Assembly: GCF_947507565.1 (NCBI RefSeq)
Contig: NC_089184.1
Span: 682,001 to 746,000, forward strand
Source: Oscarella lobularis
Lineage: Eukaryota > Porifera > Homoscleromorpha > Homosclerophorida > Oscarellidae
Reading direction: 5' to 3'
DNA length: 64,000 nt
Made by a program: the position numbers and the translations under genes
The notes under the pieces: generated by a model
What the model was told of the DNA's origin: nothing
The model's input: the letters and a program-made list of their open reading frames with translations, nothing else
Databases searched by the model: none
In this document: piece by piece, positions 10,083-21,172 of the stretch
Layout: every line of letters begins with the position of its first letter
How positions within the stretch are numbered: the stretch's first letter is position 1

Positions 10083-13000
10083 ATGGCGAGTGCATTGGTC
10101 AAAGCGACGCGCAAAGTCGGTCGCCTTGGAAAGGACGCGTTCAAGTTTCGCTTCACCGTCACATTCGAGTCGATCGAACTGACGCTGACCGACCGAAAAG
10201 CATGGCAAGAAGCATTTTTCCCCTCCGCCCTTTACCCGCCGGTCCATCCTCCCCTGAACTCTTATTAGGCAGCCGACGACGCTATCCGTTCGCTGGTATC
10301 GAGGCGCTCGAGTCGTCCAATCGGACCCCGTAAGCGCAAATCGTTCGCACGCTTTCGCTTTCTCCCGCTATTCTTTCCATTCTTCGCATAGCCGCACGTA
10401 AAAGAGTCGGCGAAGCCCGGAAATGAATTGCAGGCCGTTTGGCGGCCCGAAGCCGAGGAAAGCCTTCTCGTTACACTCTACAAGGCGAGTGACGCGTACT
10501 GTACGCGCGCGCGCGCGCGCCTCAACGCGATTTCTCGCCGTATTTTAGGACGTCAAGAGTGTCACCTTTGAAGAGAAAACCTATAAGTTTCAGATCGAAA
10601 ACGTCAGAGACGATCCCAAACAAAAAAAATCGAACAAAAAAGCAGCGTTCCTTTACTTTAGCAAGACCGAGATGGAAAAACTAAAATCTTGGCCGTTTTT
10701 CAAATGGACATGGCCGAATATGCACCCGAAACCGTGACAAAGTATAGTAGACTGAGAGAGAGAGAAGGATATCTGTGTCAGAAGAGGGGTCTTGTCTCAG
10801 AGATATAACGCGTCATTCGTTGAGCATGGCTTTCAAAGTGAAATCAATCAAAATCAAATCGGCGACGTTGAGCGTCGAGATGCGATGCGAATTCATGAAG
10901 CAAGGAAAGGCCGGGTAAGAGACCGCAGAGACCGTGACGTCTCACTGTTGATTGTTATGTACTAGTGATGAGGACATGATGAGCACGTTCAGCGCTGTGC
11001 AAATGGACAACGTGCACGATTTCGAAGAGGAAGAGGCGGAAGATGACGTCGTCGTCGGATCTTCGCCGCCGCCACCTCAGTCGAAAGCCGAAGGAAAGCA
11101 CAAAGATTCTCCACTGGTGTAAGTTTGACGGTTGAGCGAGACACTTACCTTATTGATTTGTTCTCAGAAAACCAGATGGCGATAAACCAAAGGAAGGAAA
11201 AGGTCGAGTTGAGGAATGGATTGAAAAGGGTCGGTTCCTATTGTGCGATTGTGCTCCTATGTTCGATCTCTATGAATAGCCGTCGTCGCTCCTATCGTTG
11301 ATCCGGTTCCCGTCAAGTTAGAACCAAAGGATGTGATGGAGAGTCTCTTTCTTTCCGCTCACTTCCGGGATTCAACGGGAAAATTGTCCGTCGGACATCC
11401 GCATTTGAGAGACACGGCTCTCATAGGGGTGAGTAATAGACGAGAAGTAGGAAGAATATTGACGTTGGTTTTCTCTAGTTGTACTTTTCTGGCAAGTGGT
11501 GCCCGCCTTGCCAAATTTTTATACCCAAGCTCAAGACGTGAAATGAATTTCGAGTTGTTCAATTTTTCTCATTGTCACATTTTAGTTTTTACGAGACCGT
11601 TCGAAAGGGGGGAGGCAGTTTTGACATTTTATACGTGTCAAGCGATCAGTGAGTTGAGAGAAAAACGAATACTAACATTGTCGTTATTTCCATTTGTGCT
11701 CTCTTGCAGATCTGCAGAAGAAATGAAGAGGTACACGGAGGAGATGAAAATGCCCTGGTTCAGTATTGACTTCGAAGATTGCACGTGTGATCAACTGCGA
11801 CAAACTTACAAGTTAGTGGAAAAGTCTTTCAGTGTGCACACAAAGAGTTCTATTTTATTCTTTATTAGAATTGCAGACCTTCCTGTCTTACTGGTTGTTG
11901 ACTCACAGGGAAAAATTGTAACGTTTGCTTCAGTTGTGTGAGAGATCACACCCGCAATTCCAATTCTTGCTCTTGTTAGCTTGAGAACGATGGAAAAGCT
12001 TTAGTAGAAGTAGCAACGTCTGATAACGTTGAACTGGCTGTGTACGAACGGCTGAAGAAGAGCGCAGCTCCGACCTTTTCAGGCCAGACGTATCCTCAGC
12101 ATCAGCCTCGTTCACCTTCTCCGAAAAGTTCAAAAGATATTTCATCGGATGAAAAACCTGAGGCAGAGGTAAAAGCCTGGCAACCTCAGATGTATTGACT
12201 AGCAAAGCAACGTAGGCTTCTGATGAAGTTTCGAAGAAAACCTTTGGGAGTGCTGTGAAGAGCTTTTTTTCAAAGAGCAAAAAGGTAGCTTGAGAACTTG
12301 GGGATCAAGCCTATCGTTTTGTGTTAGGGCACGCAAACGCCTCCTGCATCGCCAAAAACTCCTCGCGTGGAAGAGAAGCAGGAGACTGTGGAGAAATCGG
12401 AAGAAGAGCCAAAACAGGCTGAGACGGTGGCAAAAGCGGTTGAACCGCCTGAAGCAGCCAACGTGACCAATCCAGCTAAAGGTGCTTCTGGCCTCTTATC
12501 TCGTGTCTAGACCGAGAGAAACCCAGAGCAGAGTGACGTGAAATCTCCTACCAAGAAAGGAATTGCCGGGAGTGTGCTTCAACTGCTGAAAGGTCCAAAA
12601 AAGGACAAGGTAAGGAGTATTCATAGTCGGTTTTCTGACACGTGTTGGTGTTGGCAGGACAAGAAAAAACGCGTTTTTCCAAAAGAGACGTCTTCACCCG
12701 AGGGGGCGACGACTTCACCAGGCCAAGAGGTGAATCAGGTTATTGCTGCAACCGATCTATGTAGGATAGCTAATAATGATCGACGGCTCTTCTCAGGCGA
12801 AGACGTCAGACGAAGCTGTCAGCCAAGGAAAGCATCACGGAGGAGAAAAGACGGCGAAAAAGGAAAGAATAAAGTAAGTGGAAAAGAAAACCGGACGAAC
12901 TGTATCTATCTATCTATATATATATATTGACCTCAATTAATTAATTAATTAATTCATTCATGAACATCTGGCCACGCATGCTGTCTGCGATGTTTCCTTA

Positions 13001-13823
13001 TAGAAGTCCAATGCAATTTCTCAATACGTGACCGTCGTTTTTTCGTAGACAACTGGAGGCCGAAAATGCAAAACTCAAGAGAGAAGTTGTAGAGCTGCGC
13101 GAAGACGTTGAAGAACTCCAAGTTCTGGTGGAGCAATTACGAGGCAAAGTAGGTCAACATATCTGATATAGAGAGAGGGGAAATTATCCAATCGAATACA
13201 ATACACAATGTGATGTCGTTTATGCCTTTATGCTCTAGCTAGACGAGACCGAAGCCAAAGCGTCACAAGAGCGAGACTTTGTCGAGGCCAGACTTACAGT
13301 ACGTCTTTGAAACAACACGAATTGGCTAATTTATCTAGCGAGAGGCCCCTTTTCGACTAGTTGAAAGGCTGGCTGATGAAACGAGGCATCAAAGGCCCAA
13401 CAGCGACCGTGTGGAGACGTCGATGGTTTGCTTTAGATAGCTCAGGAAGCCAACTTCAGTACTTCAAGGGCAGCAAAGCAAATGCAACGCCTCAAGGGTG
13501 CGGAAAGCAGAAAACCTTCTCCTTCTGTAATCTGTTTTGGCAATCAATCAGGTTTATCGACATGGCGGCAGTCGAGGGTGTGGAGGAACAGGCTGTTGAC
13601 AGACAGGATAAAAATAATTCATCTTTTGTCGTGATTACGGCCGGAAGAACGTACGAGCTACTCGCCCACGATGAATCGATGATGAGAAAGTGAGCGTTCA
13701 CGTACATATATTTACGTATATGTATATTTAGATTCTGCACGTGATTGAGGTGATGAGTTTTTTTGCAGATGGATTCAGGCCTTGGAAACTGTGAGAAATT
13801 CCACGCGAGGAAAAAAAGTTTAA
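10083..13823 (+). CDS. EHBP1-type C2 / nucleoredoxin-like thioredoxin / coiled-coil / PH fusion protein
   Basis: 24 exons close in phase with no stop, giving 769 aa. Exons start at 10083, 10269, 10392, 10549, 10662, 10803, 10966, 11168, 11280, 11479, 11586, 11710, 11869, 11980, 12216, 12328, 12511, 12658, 12797, 13049, 13239, 13361, 13552 and 13769. Residues 1-175 match the N-terminal C2 domain of EHBP1 (DAFKFRFTVTFESIELTLT, KAWQPTTLSVRWYRG, LLVTLYKDVKSVTFEEKTY, MDMAEYAPETVTKY). An acidic linker follows (FEEEEAEDD). Residues about 298-395 are a nucleoredoxin/tryparedoxin-like fold with active site GKWCPPCQ (C305, C308), DILYVSSDQS and DLPVLLVVDSQGK. A Pro/Lys-rich linker comes next, then a coiled coil (607-660, QLEAENAKLKREVVELRED). 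Residues 661-766 are a PH domain (LKGWLMKRG, WRRRWFALD, final Trp in KWIQALETV). It is likely a cytosolic, membrane-recruited redox adaptor. Function is inferred only. Confidence 0.85.
10205..10268 (+). other. GC-AG intron 1 of the C2-thioredoxin-PH gene
   Basis: The donor is TG/GCAAGA and the acceptor is TTATTAG/G. Only this junction restores the C2-domain reading KAWQPTTLSVRWY. No GT donor in phase is available nearby. Confidence 0.7.
10485..10548 (+). other. GC-AG intron 3 of the C2-thioredoxin-PH gene, with a (GC)n run
   Basis: The donor is AAG/GCGAGT and the acceptor is TATTTTAG. It joins VTLYK to DVKSVTFEEKTY in frame. The GT five bases further on would lead to a stop. The intron contains an alternating CG/GC run at 10504-10520. 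Confidence 0.65.
12903..12954. repeat. Microsatellites in an intron (TATC/TA, then AATT)
   Basis: TATC repeats pass into TA repeats and then, after a short spacer, into AATT repeats. They lie in the intron between the exon ending 12873 and the exon starting 13049. Confidence 0.85.
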
Positions 13824-14245
13824 AAATGCTGTAGTCGCAAGTCGCACAGGTTTTATAGAAGGAGCACACCCACCTCGAGTGCGTCACAGACATGCGTCCC
13901 AGTCGTTTCCCGTTCGATATCTATGACGTCTTTGCTCGTGCACGCTCATTCTTCCCCAAAAATAGCACCGATCCGTCCTAAAACAGCAACAGCCCGTGCT
14001 TTTCGCGGTCCTAGCTCCGGTAAAAATAGCGCAGCTCCCCGTTTGAGAAACGTTCGAACGAGAACAATCCCCCGAATCTAATACGAGCCTCTCTCGCGAC
14101 GTCGCTCCCCTTTATATAATTCGATCGTCGTGGCCATGGTTCGCATTCGCTTTCGCGCGAACGCCGACCTGTTACTATACCCTACCGTCGCCCGCCTTCG
14201 CTGTTGTAATCGCGGTTCGAAAGGAACAACAACACACGTCTCCCA
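13824..14245. promoter_or_regulatory. Gene-free MEF2 upstream region with near-MEF2 sites
   Basis: I see no gene in these 422 nt. Two A/T-rich sites resemble the MEF2 consensus YTAWWWWTAR with one mismatch each: CAAAAATAG near 13967 and GTAAAAATAG near 14020. A related CCAAAATAG sits in intron 1 near 14414. Confidence 0.35.
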
Positions 14246-16308
14246 ATGGGTCGAAAGAAGATCAGCATTCAGAAAATAACCGACGAGAGAAATCGCCAGG
14301 TGAGCGAGGCGACAAAGCGCCACGGTCACACGCGCCCCTCGAATTTCGATCCCACTCGCGGTCTCGCGGATTCTTGTACTCCCGCTTCGCCCTCGCAGGA
14401 CTTTTCCTTCCCCAAAATAGCAACACTTTGTCTCCATATTTAGTCGCGATATAGGAAACAAAGCGCGATCGCGCGGCGTGACGAGAACGGAAGCGGATCC
14501 TCGATCGGCGTCGCCCATCCGCCTTTCTCGTCTCGTTCGGCTTCGACTGGGTGGGGCCCCCCTTTTGTTGCGATCCGCGATGCGCCGACGGAGCCTTGGG
14601 GGCTCCGTCGCGAAAACCCCCAATTAGATACACGCTTTCGTGCCTTCCGGGGATGCTTCGAAAGGGTGGGGCTCCTTTTGAGGATACACCCGTTTAGCTT
14701 TCTCACCTCATCTCCCTCCCACGCTAAAGGTAACGTTTACGAAACGCAAGTTCGGCCTGATGAAGAAAGCGTACGAATTGAGCGTCTTGTGCGACTGCGA
14801 AATCGCCTTGATCATCTTCAATTCGGCGAGCAAACTTTTTCAATACTCGAGCACGGACATGGACAAAATCCTGCTGAAGTACACCGAATACAGCGAACCG
14901 CACGAATACAAGACGAACGACGACATTGTCGAAGTAACCACGCCCCCATACCCTACAGATTCCATCAGCTATCTCCCGCCCACGTAGACGATTGCGAAGC
15001 GCGAACACAAACCGGCATCGTCACCGGATCTCGATTCAACGGTGAGGATTAGATTCGAACTTGAATTTGAAAAGAGAAGGGAGAAGGGGGGAAACGAGGG
15101 TATAGCAAAGGTGTGTGTATCTCCTTAGTCAAATCCAGTCCAAATTGAAGCTGTAGTAAAGAGATAAGAGGGAATTGCACTTGTAGAAGTCTTGGAAGAG
15201 AGTCTCGCGCACTAATGACCCGTTTGTGCCTGGCTTGTAAGGAAGAGTAGGTGTCTGCATCGATCGCGATCATGGGGAGTGCATGGACGTTGAGCGTCTT
15301 TAGCTTGATCTGCTTAGAGTCGTCTAATGGAAGAGTTTCTCTTGTCCTATTTGGTATTGTGTCTGAGTGGTTCTCTTAGTTTGTCTGGCGCATTAGGCCT
15401 TATTGGAAATGGGTTGGGGTTAGAGCTCTCTATTGAAGTTCTCTCTCGTTTACATGTTTCTGTAGCCCGGCGGCGGACTCGCGCTTACACCCACAACCGA
15501 GAATAAGTACCAAAAAATCAACAAAGAATTCGACGACATGATGCAGTCGCACTCGCACGCGTCGACGACAGGCGGAGCGACGTCGTCGATACCGGTAAGT
15601 ACTTCTTTGTTTTTTCCCCCTCCGACCCTCTTCTCCGGTGTCTGTGTGTGTGGTTATCTTTGCGCTTTTGACGTCAATCGTCGAAGCGTTATCGCCATTA
15701 GGCAAAATGATTTCCCGTCGCCGCCGCTTTTCTTATCTTTCGCTCTCGCTCTCCTCTTTGGGAATGCTCTTGCAACCGTCAAGTGAAGCGCGTTTACCGC
15801 GATCTTCATCTCATCAGCTATAATTCAATAGTTTAATTAACCTCGCTAGCAATGAGATTTCGCCTTTTAGGCCATGGCGGCGGCTCCGAGAATCCAACTG
15901 ACGAATCCAGATATTCGCTTCAGCCCTCCGCGTCCTGGCGGAGGCTCGTCGCCGAATCCCGGCCAGCAACTATCGAACCTCATGCCGCCGCCGCCGCGCA
16001 GTCCGCGTCGCGTTTCCAGCCCGAATCCTACGTTTGAATCGTCGAACGTTATGGGAATCGGCGCCCCGGCGCCCGTCGCCGGCACGTTCGCCGCGCTACA
16101 GCGAATGCACCCGTGGCCGTCGGCGACGGGCGGAAGCATCAGCGGCGGCATGGCGCGGCGAACGGGCGGATACACTCGCGCCTCGTACTCGTCGGACATG
16201 TCCGACGATACGCTGATCGGCGGTCGCACGCGCATGATGCAGGGACCGCGCCCGACTCAATCCATATCGGCTCCACCTATCCGATCCCTTCAACCGGAAT
16301 ATCATCAT

Positions 16309-16353
<45 letters not shown>

Positions 16354-17075
16354 CACCATCAATTTCAAGAGCCGTTGTCGCATCACCAACAGCAGCAGCA
16401 GCAGTCGTCGCTACAGCATCAACAGCAACAACAGATGCCAACTTCTCGACCTCAGCTGCGTGTTGTTATTCCCCACTCTCGGGGTCCTTCTCACATGGTG
16501 CTTTTTGCTGTGTCAACATGACGCATTTTAGGGTATTGAAAACATGTTGTTTTTTGTCTCCAGGGTTCTATTCCTCACGGATTTGATTCCCTACTTCAAG
16601 GTGGATCGGATCCGCTTGCCACCCCCGTTATTCCATTGGCCACGCCGAATCTCTCGGGAATGCCGTTTCAGTCGGCCGCTGTTCCAACGTCTTTCGCTGG
16701 CGGCGGTGGCGGCGGTGAATTTCTTGGAGGCAGTTCCGATTTGTCATCGGTTGGGTATGGCACCCCGCCGACAACGTTTGGTCAAGGGAATTGGACGTCA
16801 AGGTAAAACAGATAGATTTTATAAGATCTTGAGTGCACGTACAGTACTATCTTTTATTTTCTGCTCTCGTCAGTCATAGCGGTTTTACGAGCACTCCTCC
16901 GCTAAAAGTGGACGAGACGTCCGAAAGTGTCGCCGGCGGCGGCGGTGGCGGCGGCGGAGGGCCGAAAGACGACGACGAAGACGTCGGAAGTGGAAACGTT
17001 TTTTCGGATTTGACCGGATTAGGAGAACTTGGCGGCGGCGGCGACAATCCATCGAAGCGGTCGAGACTGGCCTGA
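14246..17075 (+). CDS. MEF2: MEF2 MADS-box transcription factor
   Basis: Seven exons (14246-14299, 14730-14933, 14988-15041, 15466-15594, 15871-16497, 16564-16802, 16874-17075) give 502 aa. Residues 1-57 are the MADS box ([18 protein letters not shown], then [19 protein letters not shown]) and the MEF2-specific domain follows ([19 protein letters not shown]). The first intron splits the MADS box after RNRQ, the position conserved in animal MEF2 genes. Next come [13 protein letters not shown], a Pro/Ser/Gly-rich transactivation region, a poly-His/poly-Gln block, the [13 protein letters not shown] segment typical of MEF2, glycine runs, and a basic terminus (PSKRSRLA) that may act as a nuclear localisation signal. 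It binds A/T-rich sites as a dimer in the nucleus. Intron 1 (430 nt) holds nothing else I can identify. Confidence 0.96.
16300..16435 (+). repeat. CAT/CAG triplet tract in MEF2
   Basis: CAT repeats and then CAG repeats, mixed with CAC, encode His and Gln runs in the transactivation region of MEF2. It is a coding microsatellite likely to vary in length. Confidence 0.85.
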
Positions 17076-17694
17076 TCTTGAGATCGAACAATGCTTGCAT
17101 AGCACGCGCGAAGGGAGCTGTTCATAACGTAGATAGAAGCGCCATGCCCCCACACGTCCCTTCTTTGTTTTCTTTGGCGATATTGTATTGACCGGTTCTG
17201 ACTACACTGCGCGGTGGGAAGAGCTCTATTAGATCACCCTACTTTCTTCCCCATTCGCTAATGGTTGGGTCTCCCTTGTTGTTCGTCGTCATTAGGAGTT
17301 CTTCTTTGATCTGTTCGGCTTTCCGAGTAGGGAATCCGTTTGTTTAGACCCGAAGCCTTGTTTGGTGTATGTGTTACCCCTCCGCGAGTGATCCGGTTTA
17401 CGTCAGAGACCGGACTTCCTCCCCAGGCGCGCTGCGTGAGGCGTTCCAGTCTTTTCAATCAAGACGTCGCGCTTTGGTGGCCTCTCGTTCTTGTTCCTGG
17501 CATTTATTTATCATATAATGCCTTAGCGCTACGGATCAGAATCGGCGAGACGCTGACTCTGTTATCAATTAGGTTACCAGTACAAAAAGTAATTAATTTC
17601 TCGTTGGCACGCTTTGTGCCTCTACAGGTCTCAAGCAGCATAAATACGAGTTCCTTCTGCCTGATTTTTCTAAACGCTCCCAGATCTTCTCGAT
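17076..17694. other. Convergent intergenic region, no gene seen
   Basis: 3' flanks of MEF2 (+) and Wnt A (-). I see no supported coding or RNA gene. Confidence 0.6.
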
Positions 17695-19180
17695 CTACTT
17701 GCAAAAGTATTTCGTCGTTCTAACTTCACACCGTTTGTACACAAATCTGATAGGAGGTGGATGCCTTATGAGCGTTCTGCCGCAGACTACCACCTCATTT
17801 TGCACCACCGTTTTGTGTCCGCGTGAACAGCACAATACGCTGCACGAGTTCTCGGCCACGCTCGATATATTGCACTCTCGACCGCTAGTGCCTGGAATTC
17901 CTAGCTTGTCGTTCCTGTCGCAGAAGCTCGGCGAGTCGTGAAGATAGACGAGATCGTCTTCGGTGTGCTTTTTCACTGTCGCGTCGCTGTTGACGAGTTT
18001 CGGTCTCGTGGCCTTGTGATTCAATTTGACCTTGACGGCCGAGTCGTAGGCGTCTTTTACGTCGGCACCGACCTCTTTCCAGTGTTTCATTTCTTTCCAG
18101 CACGTCTGCAAGGCGCACGAGCCCGACATCCCGTGACACCGGCACTGGACATCCTCGCTTTTTCTTATCAACTGTAAAGAGAGCCCACGTTACACCTTGT
18201 CATTCGATAACTGTAAGAACCGCGCGCGCTACTCACTTGTCGTCCTTGTTCGCTAACGTGAAGATTGGCCAAATGCTCGGCTACTTCTGTTCTGTCGTCG
18301 TCAGAAAGCGCATGATCAGGAGATGGCCACGCGGTCGGCCAAGGCTCAAGAGCCGGTGACGGAGCCATCCGAGCATAAGGAGGCCACGAAGGCAACCACG
18401 ACGAATCGATGAACTGTTTCGTCAATCGGTAACCGGCTCCGATGTCTTCCGTGCAGCCGCCCCAGTGCATTTCAACGTTCCTGTCCCGATTGTAATGTTC
18501 CGGCGCTACATCAGCCCACCCTTCTTTGTCCAAATCTGGCGGATGCTTGGCGCAACTGCAGAGAGCCGACAGTTCGCCACGAGCGCATTCGCGTGCCACC
18601 GTATACATTGCCATGGCGGAGACGAGCGAGTAGACAACAGCGCTCTCTTTGATCGCTGCAAGAAAGAAGCATTTGATTAGGAACAGTGCCGTTGCGCCTC
18701 GAGCTACACGGCTAACAAAATTTGTGCCGACATGCCGTGTGGCACCGAGCGAAGGTGTCTATAGTCTATACTTACGGAGAGTCATGATTTCGCCGAAGAC
18801 GTTTTCGCCGCCCGTGTAGTAGCCGTTCCATCGACGATTTTGAAATGTGTAGTTGCTAACCAAGGCGGCGACGTTGACGCTCAAGCCCATCTTGATCATG
18901 AGTTCGCGATAGCGCGGGTTGGTGCACATCTCCAACTGTTTCGATGTCAACGCGAAAGTATCGCAAGTTATGCTCGGAAGAACGCCGTAGATCTTTTTCT
19001 GTTCGTCGAGGTACTCGCCGAATTGCCTACAAGCCCCGTACGATTAGAAACAACAACTCCTTGCACATATAAAACGATGGACACTTACCACCAGCCGGGC
19101 GGCGATCCATGCGAAGCGACGACAGCGCTGACGGCGAAAAGAAGAACGAAGACGACGATCTGAAGCACCTTTATCATCAT
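17695..19180 (-). CDS. WNT: Wnt ligand A
   Basis: Secreted lipid-modified signalling protein. Four exons (19089-19180, 18776-19026, 18237-18655, 17695-18171) give 412 aa. There is a signal peptide (MMIKVLQIVVFVLLFAVSAV), then PGWWQFGEYL, the NRRWNGYY block, SAMAMYTVARECARG, MHWGGCTEDIGAGY and the acylation hairpin CRCHGMSGSCALQTCW, in which the Porcupine-target serine is intact. The exon 3 insert after the WGGC block is Pro/Trp-rich (about 40 residues). At the C-terminus the normal CxC...CCxVxC pattern is replaced by CGRTLIRHPPPIRFVYKRC, ending TTKYFCK. Intron positions match Wnt B, C and D. Of the cluster members, this copy keeps the most canonical N-terminal half. Confidence 0.95.
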
Positions 19181-19734
19181 GTTTCCTTAGCGGCGATTCG
19201 ATGACAACTGAAGCAGAACTCGTTCCGCGGTCGCCTTTGTAGGCGGCGGAGGGCCGGTACGGTAGGTGGCGATGACGTATGGGGGAGGCGTGGGCTTGCA
19301 TTTTGTCAATCATCGTACTTAACTAAACGGATTAGCTACTTGCGCAAGCAGTTAGAAACCCAAACGCTTGAATGTCTTTAGGGCGCCGACGTGTGTAAAC
19401 GTTTGGTAGATCTAATCGCTTCTGTTTCCTTTGGCGGGAGACCGCCGCGTGCCAGGGCGGGGATAGTGCGCGAGGACCTAATGGTTCCAGAACCGAGACT
19501 CCCCCTCGCCATTTCACGCCACCACAGGGATTAGGCTACATTGTTTGGAGAGCGAGTGCATGCAAACGAGCGGAAATTCGATGGCGAAAACCGGGGAGGT
19601 CATGGAGCAATTAGACACACTCCCTAGCGACAGTCATCCCTAACATCGAATTCTATGCAAGCCCCGCAGTCCATTTTTTGCTTCCAACACGCATTTACGA
19701 TAAGAAACCCTAGACAAAGAGCGTTTCTATGAAT
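19181..19734. other. Intergenic region upstream of Wnt A, no gene seen
   Basis: 554 nt between the Wnt A start and the SCAMP1 stop. This is the probable Wnt A promoter. No motif strong enough to name. Confidence 0.5.
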
Positions 19735-21170
19735 CTACGCGTTGCTAGCCAAATCCTTCATCTTTTTCTCTTTCAGTTCGCCTTTCGCTTGAGCGACCGA
19801 TAATCCCGACGAACGATAATGACGATGCACCTGCACACACACAAAGAAGGAATCAATTCCGTCATTGCGTCAACGAAATCGATTTCTTTTTATTCCCCCT
19901 AATGGGATCCCAACTTTCTTTCGTTATGTATCAAACAACGCCCGAGGGTTTATACGCTTCGCTTCCCCAACTCGTAACCGAGTTTTCGTTTGTGACTAAT
20001 TTTAATTTATGCAGCAACGTTATCATCATGTTCATGGAAGCTTCATATCTAAGTAGCGCTTTCGAAAACCGCATCGAGTTCCTATACGTCTTCTGAGGCA
20101 GAGGACATGACGTACGCGCATGGGGGAAGAGGGTAAAGTAGCGGAAGGTAATCCTATTTTTTACATGCTTACCACAAGAAGAAGAACAATGCCGGTCAAT
20201 GCTAACAGAGTCCAAAGACTCGCTACGATCAAGCAGATCGCTCCGACGGCCGTGTGACTCGTCTTATCCTTGTTGGTGAATACTGATATTGCATATATGA
20301 AACCACTTTGCACAAAAACGCACTTAAGAACATCCTCTCTCTCTCTCTCGTTGCAACGTTCGTACCTGTAGCCCGACTTCGCGATGCCGACCGCTGACAC
20401 GATACAGGCCGCAATTTGCACGAAAAAGATGAAAAAGAAAAACATGAACCACATCGAACTGTCGCTTCTAAAAACAGAGAATCGAATAGGAAGGAAGGAA
20501 AAAGACCCGAGGCGACGACAGAGGCGGCGGCTTTTATCGTGACAGCGACTGGACTTGGTCTTCCATCCACTTAATTAGTTCAAAGCCGAGTCTGTGACTT
20601 CGACATAGAGTACAATTTAACTAGGAGACCTGTGTTGTCTATTGTAATCCTATAACTTCGCCACCGTTACACGTGCAAGGATACGAAGGACGCTAAACGT
20701 TTGCTCGAGGACCCACCAGACTGCAACGATTACCCAGAAACCAACCTGAAGGCCTTATAAACGGGCCAATACCAGCACAGAAACGCCATGGGAGTCCACA
20801 GGACAAACCAGGCGAGAGACAAACCAAATGAGACTCCGTCATTTCCCGTCGTGAAAGCGGCCAAGCAGGCGATGAGATTTAGAAAAAGGACGACGATGTT
20901 CACTGTGAATGATGAGCTGTGAGTAGAAAATACACGCGGGTTCTTCACCTACCCACGTAGAATACGCAAAGGGTGCGCGTTTTCGACTGCGATCCCGGAG
21001 GGATATCAACACCGATGTTGTGATAGAAGCACGGTTTGCACGGGCAGCAGTTGGGAAACGGAGGAAAGTTGTTTTTACGATCTACGAAGAAAATAAGGAC
21101 TAGTCGAGTAGAGACGGAAGGGAGAAAGAGGTGGTGCCCAAAGGCGATGCCTTCACGGGGGCATCTAATC
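19735..21170 (-). CDS. SCAMP: SCAMP-like secretory carrier membrane protein 1, N-terminus not found
   Basis: SCAMPs are four-span membrane proteins of post-Golgi recycling carriers. Exons read in order on the minus strand. The first holds NNFPPFPNCCPCKPCFYHNI (about 20955-21075), the cytoplasmic segment before TM1. VVNIVVLFLNLIACLAAF is TM1. SFGLSLAWFVLWTPMAFLCWYWPVYKAFR is TM2 plus the conserved E-peptide. SSMWFMFFFFIFFVQIAAC is TM3. SGFIYAISVFTNKDK leads into TM4. The last exon is 19735-19830 (VHRHYRSSGLSVAQAKGEL), after a 342-nt intron. No NPF-repeat N-terminal exon was found upstream. The upper boundary given is that of the first recognisable exon plus its open flank, so the CDS is incomplete at its 5' end. 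Confidence 0.85.
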
Positions 21171-21172
21171 AC

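Noticed and set aside
10549-10737. C2 domain protein ending at the TGA near 10735
   Set aside because: Splicing AAC/GTCAGA to TTTAG/CAAGAC recovers the conserved C2 strands in another frame, so the stop is not in the mature frame.
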